Positions 1 through 7,593 of a stretch of DNA of 11,644 bases are shown one piece after another. The position numbers were made by a program, and so were the translations under genes. The notes beneath the pieces are model-generated. The model did no database searches and was not told the origin of the DNA. It saw nothing but the letters and a program-made list of their open reading frames with translations. Each line of letters starts with the position of its first letter. Position 1 is the first letter of the stretch. The stretch comes from an uncultured Oxalobacteraceae bacterium (GTDB taxonomy: Bacteria > Pseudomonadota > Gammaproteobacteria > Burkholderiales > Burkholderiaceae): NCBI GenBank assembly GCA_946480015.1, contig CAMLIL010000137.1:1-11644 (forward strand). The letters are read 5' to 3'.

Positions 1-52
1 AACGCCCGCACGATTGTTTTCGAGTGGAGCGTGCTTTTTGTGTTTTATTGGG

Positions 53-58
53 TATAAT
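53..58 (+). promoter_or_regulatory. -10 element of the cold-shock gene promoter
   Basis: A perfect TATAAT lies about 113 nt upstream of the cold-shock start codon, downstream of a T-rich stretch (34-49). No good -35 hexamer is seen at 16-18 bp spacing. A TG dinucleotide at 49-50 is one base further away than in a classical extended -10. Transcription would start near 65 and give a leader of about 105 nt, which fits the long leaders usual for cspA-type genes. Confidence 0.55.
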
Positions 59-133
59 GCGGGATCGTTGGATTCGAGGTAGTAGTGCAGTCTGTCTGTC
101 ATTTCTTTCTTGCTTCTTCAAACGATCTAAAAC

Positions 134-145
134 GGGCGCAAGCCC
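134..145 (+). promoter_or_regulatory. Small hairpin with GNRA loop in cold-shock leader
   Basis: GGGC-GCAA-GCCC can fold into a four-pair GC stem closed by a GCAA tetraloop. It ends about 25 nt before the start codon and about 14 nt before the ribosome binding site (AGGAAA, 160-165). Long structured leaders control cspA mRNA in E. coli. A similar role here is inference. Confidence 0.35.
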
Positions 146-170
146 AACTTAACTGAAATAGGAAATTGTA

Positions 171-374
171 ATGGCAACTGGCATCGTAAAATGGTTCAAT
201 GATTCGAAGGGTTTCGGCTTTATCACCCCTGACGAAGGCGGCGAAGATCTGTTCGCTCACTTCTCGGCAATCCAGTCGGCCGGCTTCAAATCGCTGCAAG
301 AGAACCAGCGCGTCTCTTTCGAAGTGACCGCCGGCCCTAAGGGTAAGCAAGCTTCGAACATTCAGCCGCTGTAA
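171..374 (+). CDS. cspA: Cold-shock protein, CspA family
   Basis: This is a 67-residue single cold-shock domain, the usual size for CspA-family nucleic-acid chaperones. Such proteins bind single-stranded RNA and DNA in the cytoplasm and melt mRNA structure. The RNP1 motif KGFGFI is at residues 13-18 and the RNP2-like motif DLFAHF at 26-31, with aromatic residues at W8, F9, F15, F17, F28 and F31. The start is preceded by AGGAAA at 5 nt spacing. The gene stands alone: it has its own promoter upstream and a strong terminator directly downstream. Family members may be cold-induced or constitutive (CspC/CspE-like), and sequence alone does not separate these, so the symbol is generic. Confidence 0.96.
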   Translation: MATGIVKWFNDSKGFGFITPDEGGEDLFAHFSAIQSAGFKSLQENQRVSFEVTAGPKGKQASNIQPL

Positions 375-396
375 TATTAGCTGAGTCTACGACTAA

Positions 397-428
397 GAAA
401 ATCCTCGGTTTCCGGGGATTTTTTTTCG
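397..428. terminator. Bidirectional intrinsic terminator between cold-shock gene and LysR gene
   Basis: A nine-pair stem (400-408 with 412-420, one G-T pair) closes a TTT loop and is followed by a run of T up to 426. On the minus strand the same stem is followed by TTTTCTT, so it can also terminate the convergent regulator gene that stops at 450. Confidence 0.85.
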
Positions 429-449
429 TCTGTACTTGCCGCATCGACG

Positions 450-1361
450 TCATTTTCCGGCTTTCTTCCAGTAATCGGCCTGGGCGTAGGTGTGGCGCAG
501 AAAGTCGACCAGGGCCCGGATGCGCAGCGGCAGATGGCGCCGCTGGGCGAACACGGCATGGATATCGTTGCCCGGCGCCGCATACGCGTCCAGCACCGTA
601 CACAGGCGCCCAGCCTGGATTTCGCCACCCACTTCCCACATCGAACGCCACGCCAGGCCCTTGCCCGCCAAGGCCCAGTCGTGCAGCACTTCGCCGTCGT
701 TGCACACCATATTGCCCGCCACTTTCAAGGTCACCAGCTTGCCGTGTTCGCGGAAGGTCCAGCCGCGCTGGCTGCCTTCGCTGCTGATCGCCAGGCAATT
801 GTGGCGCGCCAGCTCGCCCAAGCTGGCCGGCGCGCCGTGGCGGCGCAGATAATCCGGCGCGGCCACCACCACCCGGTGGTTGTCGGCCAGGTTGACTGCC
901 ACCAGGCTGGAATCGGACAGGCTGGCGATGCGGATCGCCACGTCCACGCCTTCGCCCACCACGTCGACCACGCGGTCGTTCAGGTTGAGATTGACCGTCA
1001 CTTCGCGGTGCTCGGCCAGGAAGGAAGGCAGCAGCGGCGCCACGTGCTGGCGCCCGAAGCCGGCCGGCGCCGACACCAGCAGGTGGCCGGTGGCCCTGGC
1101 GCTGCGCGCCGCCACGGCCGTCTCGGCTTCTTCCAGCTCGGCCAGGATGCGCTGGCAGTCTTCCAGAAAGGCGCTGCCTTCGTCGGTGAGGGCCAGCTTG
1201 CGGGTGGTGCGCTGCAGCAGTTTGACCCCCAGACGCTGCTCCAGCGCGTCCAGGCGGCGTCCGATCATGGCCGGGGCGATCCCTTCGGCGCGCGCGGCCG
1301 CCGACAGGCTCCCGCGCGCGACGACCTCGACAAAAGTGGCAATCTGGCGGAACTGGCCCAT
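450..1361 (-). CDS. LysR-family transcriptional regulator, divergent to aceB
   Basis: This 303-residue protein has the standard LysR layout. A winged helix-turn-helix occupies about residues 1-60 (GSLSAAARAEGIAPAMIGRR, then LEQRLGVKLLQRTTRKLALT), followed by a linker helix and an effector-binding domain from about residue 88 to the end. It resembles the subgroup with short PAGFGRQHVAPLLP and GVDVAIRI motifs. I place the start at 1361 because AGGGAG lies 8 nt upstream. The ATG at 1379 has no ribosome binding site and would add six residues. The gene is divergent from malate synthase, and the 176 bp between them contain a T-N11-A palindrome, so aceB is a likely target along with autoregulation. 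The effector is unknown; a glyoxylate- or acetate-linked metabolite is only a guess from context. Confidence 0.93.
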   Translation of the reverse strand: MGQFRQIATFVEVVARGSLSAAARAEGIAPAMIGRRLDALEQRLGVKLLQRTTRKLALTDEGSAFLEDCQRILAELEEAETAVAARSARATGHLLVSAPAGFGRQHVAPLLPSFLAEHREVTVNLNLNDRVVDVVGEGVDVAIRIASLSDSSLVAVNLADNHRVVVAAPDYLRRHGAPASLGELARHNCLAISSEGSQRGWTFREHGKLVTLKVAGNMVCNDGEVLHDWALAGKGLAWRSMWEVGGEIQAGRLCTVLDAYAAPGNDIHAVFAQRRHLPLRIRALVDFLRHTYAQADYWKKAGK

Positions 1362-1453
1362 GTTTTCGGCTCCCTGCATCTATGACAAAAACGCACAGAT
1401 GAATGTATAAAATGTCTCGTTTAGCTACCTGACAGTCAATATACTGGATGTCA

Positions 1454-1466
1454 TGTGCAGCGCACA
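1454..1466. promoter_or_regulatory. LysR-type operator palindrome (T-N11-A) in the aceB control region
   Basis: TGTGC-AGC-GCACA is a perfect 13-bp inverted repeat and matches the T-N11-A pattern bound by LysR-type regulators. It covers the -35 position of the best aceB promoter candidate. A further TGTGC half-site lies at 1491-1495, and a second short palindrome, TGAC-A-GTCA, at 1430-1438. Assignment to the neighbouring regulator is inference from position. Confidence 0.6.
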
Positions 1467-1475
1467 ATCCTCACC

Positions 1476-1481
1476 TATACT
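1476..1481 (+). promoter_or_regulatory. Probable -10 element of aceB
   Basis: TATACT lies 56 nt upstream of the aceB start codon. The -35 position at 16-17 bp spacing (about 1453-1459) is a poor match to TTGACA and overlaps the LysR-type palindrome, as expected for an activator-dependent promoter. An alternative TATACT occurs at 1440-1445. Confidence 0.4.
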
Positions 1482-1537
1482 GAAGGTGTTTGTGCGGCCC
1501 CAATCTTTCCATTTATTTACATCAAACAGGAGCACCC

Positions 1538-3127
1538 ATGACCATCGCCATCCCGCAGGGTATGCAGATTACCGCCGAGATCAAACCGGGCTACGAACAG
1601 ATTCTCACCCCTGAAGCCCTGGCGCTGGTGGCCAAGCTGACGCGCGCGTTCGAGCCGCGCCGCCAGGAACTGCTGGCCACGCGCGCCGAGCGGGCCCGGC
1701 GGCTGGACGCCGGCGAGCGTCCCGACTTCCTGGCCGATACCGCGCACATCCGCGCCGGCGACTGGAAGATCGCCCCGATCCCCAAGGCGCTGGAATGCCG
1801 CCGCGTGGAAATCACCGGCCCGGTCGAGCGCAAGATGGTCATCAACGCCTTCAATTCGGGCGCCGACAGCTACATGACCGACTTTGAAGACTCGAACACG
1901 CCCAACTGGGACAACCAGATCACCGGCCAGATCAATATGCGTGACGCGGTGCGCCGCACTATCTCGCTGGAACAGAACGGCAAGGTGTATCGGCTCAACG
2001 ACAAGATCGCCACCCTGGTGGTGCGTCCGCGCGGCTGGCACCTGGACGAAAAGCACGTGCTGGTGGACGGCAAGCGCATCTCCGGCGGCATCTTCGACTT
2101 CGCCCTGTTCATGGTGCACAACGCCAAGGAGCAGCTGGCGCGCGGCGCCGGTCCGTACTTCTACCTGCCGAAGATGGAATCGCACCTGGAAGCGCGCCTG
2201 TGGAACGACATCTTCGTGATGACCCAGCAGGAGCTGGGCCTGGCGCAAGGCACCATCAAGGCCACGGTCCTGATCGAAACCATCCTCGCCGCTTTCGAGA
2301 TGGACGAGATCCTGTACGAACTGCGCGAACACAGCGCCGGCCTGAATGCCGGCCGCTGGGATTACATCTTCTCGTGCATCAAGAAGTTCAAGCGCGACAA
2401 GGACTTCTGCCTGGCCGACCGTCCCAAGGTGACGATGACTTCGCCCTTCATGCGCGCCTACGCGCTGCTGCTGCTCAAGACGTGCCACAAGCGCGGCGCA
2501 CCGGCCATCGGCGGCATGTCGGCCCTGATTCCGATCAAGAACGATCCGGAGAAAAACGAGATTGCCATGGGCGGCGTACGCACCGACAAGGCGCGCGACG
2601 CTGCCGATGGCTACGACGGCGGCTGGGTCGCGCACCCGGGGCTGGTCGAGCTGGCGATGGGCGAATTCAAGAAGGTGCTGGGCGATCGTCCCAACCAGAT
2701 CGACAAGCGGCGCGACGACGTCAACGTCAGCGCCGCCGAACTGCTGGAGTTCAAGCCCGAGACCCCGATCACCGAGGCGGGCCTGCGCTACAACATCAAC
2801 GTCGGGATCCACTACCTGGGCAGCTGGCTGAGCGGGAATGGCTGCGTACCGATCCATAACCTGATGGAAGACGCCGCCACCGCCGAAATCAGCCGTTCCC
2901 AGGTGTGGCAGTGGATCCGGTCGCCCAAGGGCGTGCTGGAAGACGGCCGCAAGGTCACGGCAGGGATGGTGCGGGAGATGATTGCGGATGAACTGGTCAA
3001 GGTCAAGCAGGTGGCGCCGAACGGCGACAACCCCAGCTATGCGCGCGCGGCCGAGATCTTCGAAGAGATGTCGACGTCGGAATCGTTTGCCGAGTTCCTC
3101 ACCCTGCCGCTGTACGAAGAAATCTGA
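1538..3127 (+). CDS. aceB: Malate synthase A
   Basis: The enzyme condenses glyoxylate with acetyl-CoA to malate, the second step of the glyoxylate shunt. At 529 residues it is close to E. coli AceB. The malate synthase signature REHSAGLNAGRWDYIFS is at residues 263-279. The active-site arginine lies in VVRPRGW (R165), the metal ligands are probably E247 and D275, and the catalytic aspartate is probably D445 in NLMEDAAT. MTDFEDSNTPNWDNQ (113-127) is also typical of the A isoform. I chose the ATG at 1538 because AGGAG precedes it by 6 nt and the protein then begins like known AceB. An in-frame ATG at 1490 would add 16 unlikely residues. No isocitrate lyase or glyoxylate carboligase gene is in the window. 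The gene is followed by a stem-loop shared with the convergent sensor gene. Confidence 0.97.
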   Translation: MTIAIPQGMQITAEIKPGYEQILTPEALALVAKLTRAFEPRRQELLATRAERARRLDAGERPDFLADTAHIRAGDWKIAPIPKALECRRVEITGPVERKMVINAFNSGADSYMTDFEDSNTPNWDNQITGQINMRDAVRRTISLEQNGKVYRLNDKIATLVVRPRGWHLDEKHVLVDGKRISGGIFDFALFMVHNAKEQLARGAGPYFYLPKMESHLEARLWNDIFVMTQQELGLAQGTIKATVLIETILAAFEMDEILYELREHSAGLNAGRWDYIFSCIKKFKRDKDFCLADRPKVTMTSPFMRAYALLLLKTCHKRGAPAIGGMSALIPIKNDPEKNEIAMGGVRTDKARDAADGYDGGWVAHPGLVELAMGEFKKVLGDRPNQIDKRRDDVNVSAAELLEFKPETPITEAGLRYNINVGIHYLGSWLSGNGCVPIHNLMEDAATAEISRSQVWQWIRSPKGVLEDGRKVTAGMVREMIADELVKVKQVAPNGDNPSYARAAEIFEEMSTSESFAEFLTLPLYEEI

Positions 3128-3166
3128 ACCTGTCGTCCCCCGCCGATGCGGGGGGCGACCGGGTTC
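3126..3166. terminator. GC-rich stem-loop between convergent aceB and sensor gene
   Basis: A twelve-pair stem (3132-3143 with 3148-3159, one G-T pair) closes a CGAT loop. An outer five-pair stem, GAACC (3126-3130) with GGTTC (3162-3166), extends it and takes in bases of both stop codons. There is no T-run on either side, so it is not a textbook intrinsic terminator. It may act as an end-protecting hairpin or with Rho. Confidence 0.6.
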
Positions 3167-6100
3167 AGGCCCGCAGCAGCTTGGTCTGGCTGGCCCGAAT
3201 CAGGTCGGCAAACTGCGCCGCCGGCACCGCCTGACTCAGATAATACCCCTGCAGCAGGTCGCAATGCTGCGCCCTCAGGAAGGTCAGCTGGGCTTCGGTC
3301 TCCACGCCTTCGGCCACCACCTCCAGACGCAGACTGTGCGCCAGCGCGATGATGCCGGCGATGATGGCCGCGTCGTCCGCGTCCTGCGGCACGTCGCGCA
3401 CGAAGGAGCGGTCGATCTTGATGATATCGACCGGGAAGCGCTTCAGATACGACAGCGACGAGTAGCCGGTGCCGAAGTCGTCGATCGACAGGCGCACGCC
3501 GAGCTGGCGCAGGCGATGCAGCGCCTGCAGGGTATCCTGCGCATGCTCCATCAGCGTGCTCTCGGTGATCTCCAGCTCCAGCAGGCCGGCCGGCAGGTCG
3601 GTATCGCGCAGCACGCTTTCCACCGTGTCGGCGAAATTTTTTTGCAGCAGCTGGCGCACCGACAGGTTGACCGCCACGCGCATCGGCGGCAAGCCCTGGT
3701 CGAGCCACACGCGCAGCTGGGCGCAGGCGGTGCGCAGGACGAATTCGCCGAGCGGATTAATCAGGCCGGTTTCCTCGGCCAGCGGGATGAATTCGACCGG
3801 CGAGACCATGCCGCGGGTGGCGTGCTTCCAGCGCACCAGCGCTTCCATGCCGACGATCTGCTGGGTATCCAGGCGCGCCTGCGGCTGGTAATACACTTCC
3901 AGTTCCTGGTGTTCGAGCGCGCGGCGCAGGTCGCTTTCCAGGCGCACGTGCTCGGAAATGGTCTGCTCCATCGACGCTTCGTAGAACTGGAAGCCGGTGT
4001 TGGTCTTCTTGGCGCGGTACATGGCGCTGTCGGCATGCTTGACCAGGCTGGGCACATCGGTGCCGTCGTGCGGGTACATGGCGATACCGACGCTGCTGGT
4101 GACGAAAATATCGTGGCCGTCGATCTGGAACGGCGCCGCCAGTACGCGGCAGATGCTCTGTGCCGCGGCGGCGGCCGGGGCCGGCCCGTCGATCTCGCTC
4201 AGCACCACCGTGAATTCGTCCCCGCCCAGGCGCGCCACCATGTCGATACTGCGCACCGCGCGGCGCACCCGCTGGGCCACCGCTATCAGCAGGCGGTCGC
4301 CGACATCGTGGCCGAGGTTATCGTTGACATACTTGAAGCGGTCCAGGTCCATGAACAGCACCGCCAGCAGCGCGTCCTTGTTGCGCGCCTGCTCGACCGA
4401 TTGGCCCAGCAGGTCGAAGAACAGGGTGCGGTTGGGCAGGCCGGTCAGCAGATCGTTGTAGGCCAGGTGGCGAATGCGCTTCTCGGCGCGGTTGGCTTCG
4501 ATGATGCGGCGTACGCGCTGCGACAGCACGGCGTAGTGGATCGGTTTGGGGATGTAGTCGCTGGCGCCGGCCGCGAAGGCCCGCTCGACCGAGGAATTGT
4601 CCTCCAGCGCGGTGATCATCAAGACCGGAATCGCGGTCCCGCCCGGCATCTCCTGCAGGCGCGCGCAGGCGCTGAAGCCGTCCATCACCGGCATCACGGC
4701 ATCCATCAGGATGACGTCCGGGCGGAAGCGCTTGAGCATGGCGAGCGCCTGGGCGCCGTCGGCCGCTTCCTCGACCCGGAAGCCGTCGCGCTGCAGGGTA
4801 TGGCGCAGCGTGCTGCGGGTGCTGCGGTCGTCGTCGACGATGAGCACCTGCGGCAGATCGTCGGCGCCGCTTTCGCTGACCGCGTCGTCGCTGCCGGCTT
4901 CGCGCGCCAGTGCGTGCGCCACGACGTTGTAGGCGATGCGCAGGCGCGGCAGCAGCGGCGCGACCAGTTCGGGCGAACCGGCCAGCGCGAACTCTTCGGC
5001 CTCCTTGGCCAGCTGGGCCAGGTGGACAGCGCCCAGATTGCCGGACGAGCCTTTGATGGCGTGGGCCTTGGCACGCGCCGCTTCGCTGTCGCCGTCCGCC
5101 ACCGCCTGTTCCAGGTCGTGCAGATACTGCGGCGTGTCCTCCAGGAAGGGGCTGATCGCCTGCGGCAGCGACGGTCCCATGATCTCGCGCAGCTTGGCGA
5201 AGATGTCCGGATCGAGCGCGCCGTCGACATACTCGTCGGTGCGATCGCCAAGGCCGGACGGCAGCGCTTCGTCGTCGCCGCGCGGCAGCCAGCGTTCGAG
5301 CTTGTGGCGCAATTCCACCAGCGTGATCGGCTTGGCCAGATAATCGTCCATCCCGGCCGCCAGGCACTTCTCGGCGTCGCCGCGCTGGGTGTTGGCGGTC
5401 ATCGCCACCAGCGGCGTGCGCCGCCCGGTGCTTTCTTCATGGGCGCGGATATGGGCCGTCGCTTCATAGCCGTCCATCTCCGGCATGCTGCAATCCATCA
5501 GGATCAGATCGAACTCGCGCGCGCGCGCCGCTTCCAGCGCTTCGCGGCCGTTGGAGGCGAATTCGCAGGAGCAGCCGTTCATCGCCAGCATGCCCGCCGC
5601 CACCATCTGGTTGGTGCGGTTGTCCTCGGCCACCAGGATGCGGAAGCCCTTGCGGTCCGGGGCGGCCCGCTCGGCCCGCAGTTCCGCCTCGGCGGCGGGC
5701 GCGCCGGCCAGCAGATCCTGCACGGCGTGCAGCAGGCGCTCTTCGCGCAGCGGCTTGCCGAGCGAGGCGTAGCCGTCGATCAGGGTGCCGCCGGCGGGGG
5801 AACCGAAGCGGTCGAGAATCAGGATGCGGGTGGCCGGCGCCTGCAGTTCGGCCTGGCGCGCGAGATCGTGGCCGTCGTCGTCGAGTGCGCCGATGTCCAT
5901 GATCAGGACCTGGTACGGCCGCTCTTCGGCGGCGCCCAGCGCCAGCTGGCGCAACGCTTCGCCGCCCCAGCGGGTGGCGTGGCAATCGAGTCCGTGCCGG
6001 TGCAGGGTCTGGCCGACGAAGTCGCGCACCACCTGGCTGGCGTCGACGACGACCACGCGCACGCCTTGCAGCGCAGGGTAGACCGGCTCGGCCACCCGCT

Positions 6101-7589
6101 CCTGGGCATGGCCGCACAGCACCGTGAAAGTGAACGTGGTGCCTTCGCCCAGCTTGCTGGCCACGCCGATGTCGCCGCCCATCAGACCGACCAGCTGCTT
6201 GCAGATCGCCAGCCCAAGCCCGGTGCCGCCGTATTTGCGGGTGGTGGACGGGTCGGCCTGGGCGAAGGACTGGAACAGGTTTTCCTGCTGCTCGCGACTC
6301 ATGCCGATGCCGGTGTCGCGCACTGCGAAGCGCAGACCGAAGGCCACCTGGGGCGCGCGGTCGATCATCACCGACACTTCGCCGTGTTCGGTGAACTTGA
6401 CCGCATTGCCGAGCAGGTTGATGAGCAGCTGGCGCAGGCGCAGCGAGTCGCCGCGCACGCGCGCCGGCACGTCGGCGGCCAGCAGATAGCCCAGCTCGAC
6501 GTCGCGCATCTGGGCCTGCTTGGCCACCAGTTCGATCACTTCCTCGAGCAGTTTGCGCAGGTCGAAATCGACCTCGTCGAGCGACAGCTTGCCCGCTTCC
6601 ATCTTGGAGAAATCGAGAATATTGTTGATCAGCTCGATCAGGGTGCGCGAGGAATTCCAGGCCACGTCGACGCATTCGGCCTGGCGCTTGTTCAGGCTCA
6701 TTTCCTTGAGCATGTCGAGCATGCCGACCACGCCGTTGAGCGGCGTGCGCACTTCGTGGCTGACGGTGGCGGCAAATTGCGCCTTCATGTGCGCCATGCT
6801 GACGGCGGCGTCGCGCGATTGCTTCAGCTCGGCCTCGCGCTGTTCCAGCACGTTCATCATCTTGTTGAAGGCGACCGCCATTTCGATCAGGTCGCGCGGG
6901 CCGGCCGGCGCGGCGCGCATGCCCGACTCGCCCGACTCGGCGCGCCGCATCAGGTTCGACAGCGCGTTGAGCGGGTTGATCATGTGGCGCGTGAGCAGGC
7001 GCACCACGGCCAGCAGGATCACCGCGAACGACAGGGTGATGACCAGATTGCCGAGCAGGAGCGACCAGGTCAGGCGCTTGAGCGTGCCCTTGCCGATGGC
7101 CACATGCACATAGCCGAGCAGCTGCGGCTTGGATTCCTGCAGCTCGAAGGGCGAGGCGTCGCCCTGGCCGCCGTACACCGGCGCGGCGAAGCGCCAGGCA
7201 TCGTCCGACTCGGCCGCCAGCGCGGCGTGGGCCAGCGGCTGGCCCAGGACCGGCGCGGCGTCGGTGCTGCCGCCGGGCTGGCTCTTCGACAGCAGGACCA
7301 CCTGCCTGGCGTCGGTGATCTGCACGCTCAGCACGTCGGGAAAGGCCAGGGTGGTGGCCACCCCCTCATGGGCATTCTCGGCCGAGTGATACAGCAGCGT
7401 CAGGGTGCTCTGGCGCGCCAGGTTCTCGGCAATGCGCTGGCCCTGCTCGACGAAATAGTCGCGCATGCGCGAACTGGCTTCCCAGGAGTTGATCAGCGAG
7501 GAGAACAGCGCCAGGACAAGAATCGCCGCCGACACAAGCACGGTCAGCTGGCGGCGAAATCCGGTGCGGCGTAGGAAGTGATGGAACAT
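3165..7589 (-). CDS. Hybrid sensor kinase with internal phosphorelay fused to GGDEF-EAL
   Basis: This 1474-residue inner-membrane protein has these parts in order: TM1 about 15-36; a periplasmic sensor about 37-175 that looks like the CHASE8/BarA-type helical sensors; TM2 about 176-200; HAMP about 198-250; HisKA with H278 (SHEVRTPLNG); HATPase with NLLGNAVKFT (391-400), DTGIGM (425-430) and GGTGLGL (454-460); a degenerate receiver about 508-628; a receiver about 649-767 with D699 and K753; Hpt with H843 (AHAIKGSSG); a receiver about 915-1030 with D963 and K1015; GGDEF at 1122-1126; and EAL from about 1210 (EALVRW 1249-1254, DDFGTGYSS 1370-1378, EGVETE 1427-1432, QGY 1447-1449). It probably autophosphorylates on a periplasmic cue, relays phosphate through D699, H843 and D963, and adjusts c-di-GMP. 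It is the last gene of a run with two binding proteins. Its start lies 4 nt after the stop of the upstream gene, and its Shine-Dalgarno-like GGAG lies inside that gene, which suggests translational coupling. Net cyclase or phosphodiesterase activity cannot be told from sequence. Confidence 0.95.
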   Translation of the reverse strand: MFHHFLRRTGFRRQLTVLVSAAILVLALFSSLINSWEASSRMRDYFVEQGQRIAENLARQSTLTLLYHSAENAHEGVATTLAFPDVLSVQITDARQVVLLSKSQPGGSTDAAPVLGQPLAHAALAAESDDAWRFAAPVYGGQGDASPFELQESKPQLLGYVHVAIGKGTLKRLTWSLLLGNLVITLSFAVILLAVVRLLTRHMINPLNALSNLMRRAESGESGMRAAPAGPRDLIEMAVAFNKMMNVLEQREAELKQSRDAAVSMAHMKAQFAATVSHEVRTPLNGVVGMLDMLKEMSLNKRQAECVDVAWNSSRTLIELINNILDFSKMEAGKLSLDEVDFDLRKLLEEVIELVAKQAQMRDVELGYLLAADVPARVRGDSLRLRQLLINLLGNAVKFTEHGEVSVMIDRAPQVAFGLRFAVRDTGIGMSREQQENLFQSFAQADPSTTRKYGGTGLGLAICKQLVGLMGGDIGVASKLGEGTTFTFTVLCGHAQERVAEPVYPALQGVRVVVVDASQVVRDFVGQTLHRHGLDCHATRWGGEALRQLALGAAEERPYQVLIMDIGALDDDGHDLARQAELQAPATRILILDRFGSPAGGTLIDGYASLGKPLREERLLHAVQDLLAGAPAAEAELRAERAAPDRKGFRILVAEDNRTNQMVAAGMLAMNGCSCEFASNGREALEAARAREFDLILMDCSMPEMDGYEATAHIRAHEESTGRRTPLVAMTANTQRGDAEKCLAAGMDDYLAKPITLVELRHKLERWLPRGDDEALPSGLGDRTDEYVDGALDPDIFAKLREIMGPSLPQAISPFLEDTPQYLHDLEQAVADGDSEAARAKAHAIKGSSGNLGAVHLAQLAKEAEEFALAGSPELVAPLLPRLRIAYNVVAHALAREAGSDDAVSESGADDLPQVLIVDDDRSTRSTLRHTLQRDGFRVEEAADGAQALAMLKRFRPDVILMDAVMPVMDGFSACARLQEMPGGTAIPVLMITALEDNSSVERAFAAGASDYIPKPIHYAVLSQRVRRIIEANRAEKRIRHLAYNDLLTGLPNRTLFFDLLGQSVEQARNKDALLAVLFMDLDRFKYVNDNLGHDVGDRLLIAVAQRVRRAVRSIDMVARLGGDEFTVVLSEIDGPAPAAAAAQSICRVLAAPFQIDGHDIFVTSSVGIAMYPHDGTDVPSLVKHADSAMYRAKKTNTGFQFYEASMEQTISEHVRLESDLRRALEHQELEVYYQPQARLDTQQIVGMEALVRWKHATRGMVSPVEFIPLAEETGLINPLGEFVLRTACAQLRVWLDQGLPPMRVAVNLSVRQLLQKNFADTVESVLRDTDLPAGLLELEITESTLMEHAQDTLQALHRLRQLGVRLSIDDFGTGYSSLSYLKRFPVDIIKIDRSFVRDVPQDADDAAIIAGIIALAHSLRLEVVAEGVETEAQLTFLRAQHCDLLQGYYLSQAVPAAQFADLIRASQTKLLRA

Positions 7590-7593
7590 CAGA

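Noticed and set aside
492..1385. Plus-strand frame of 297 codons opposite the LysR gene
   Set aside because: His/Gln/Arg-rich antisense shadow without a ribosome binding site; the minus-strand frame is a full LysR protein.
1490..1537. Earlier in-frame ATG for malate synthase and a similar earlier ATG (1379) for the LysR regulator
   Set aside because: Neither has a ribosome binding site, while the later starts (1538 and 1361) have good Shine-Dalgarno sequences at normal spacing.
1517..2857. Long minus-strand frame opposite aceB
   Set aside because: Antisense shadow; no recognisable domain, and the plus-strand gene is a clear malate synthase.
2982..7574. A 1530-codon plus-strand open frame opposite the sensor gene
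   Set aside because: It is the antisense shadow of a high-GC gene. Its product is rich in His, Gln, Arg and Ala with no domain resemblance, and the minus-strand frame has a full set of recognisable domains.
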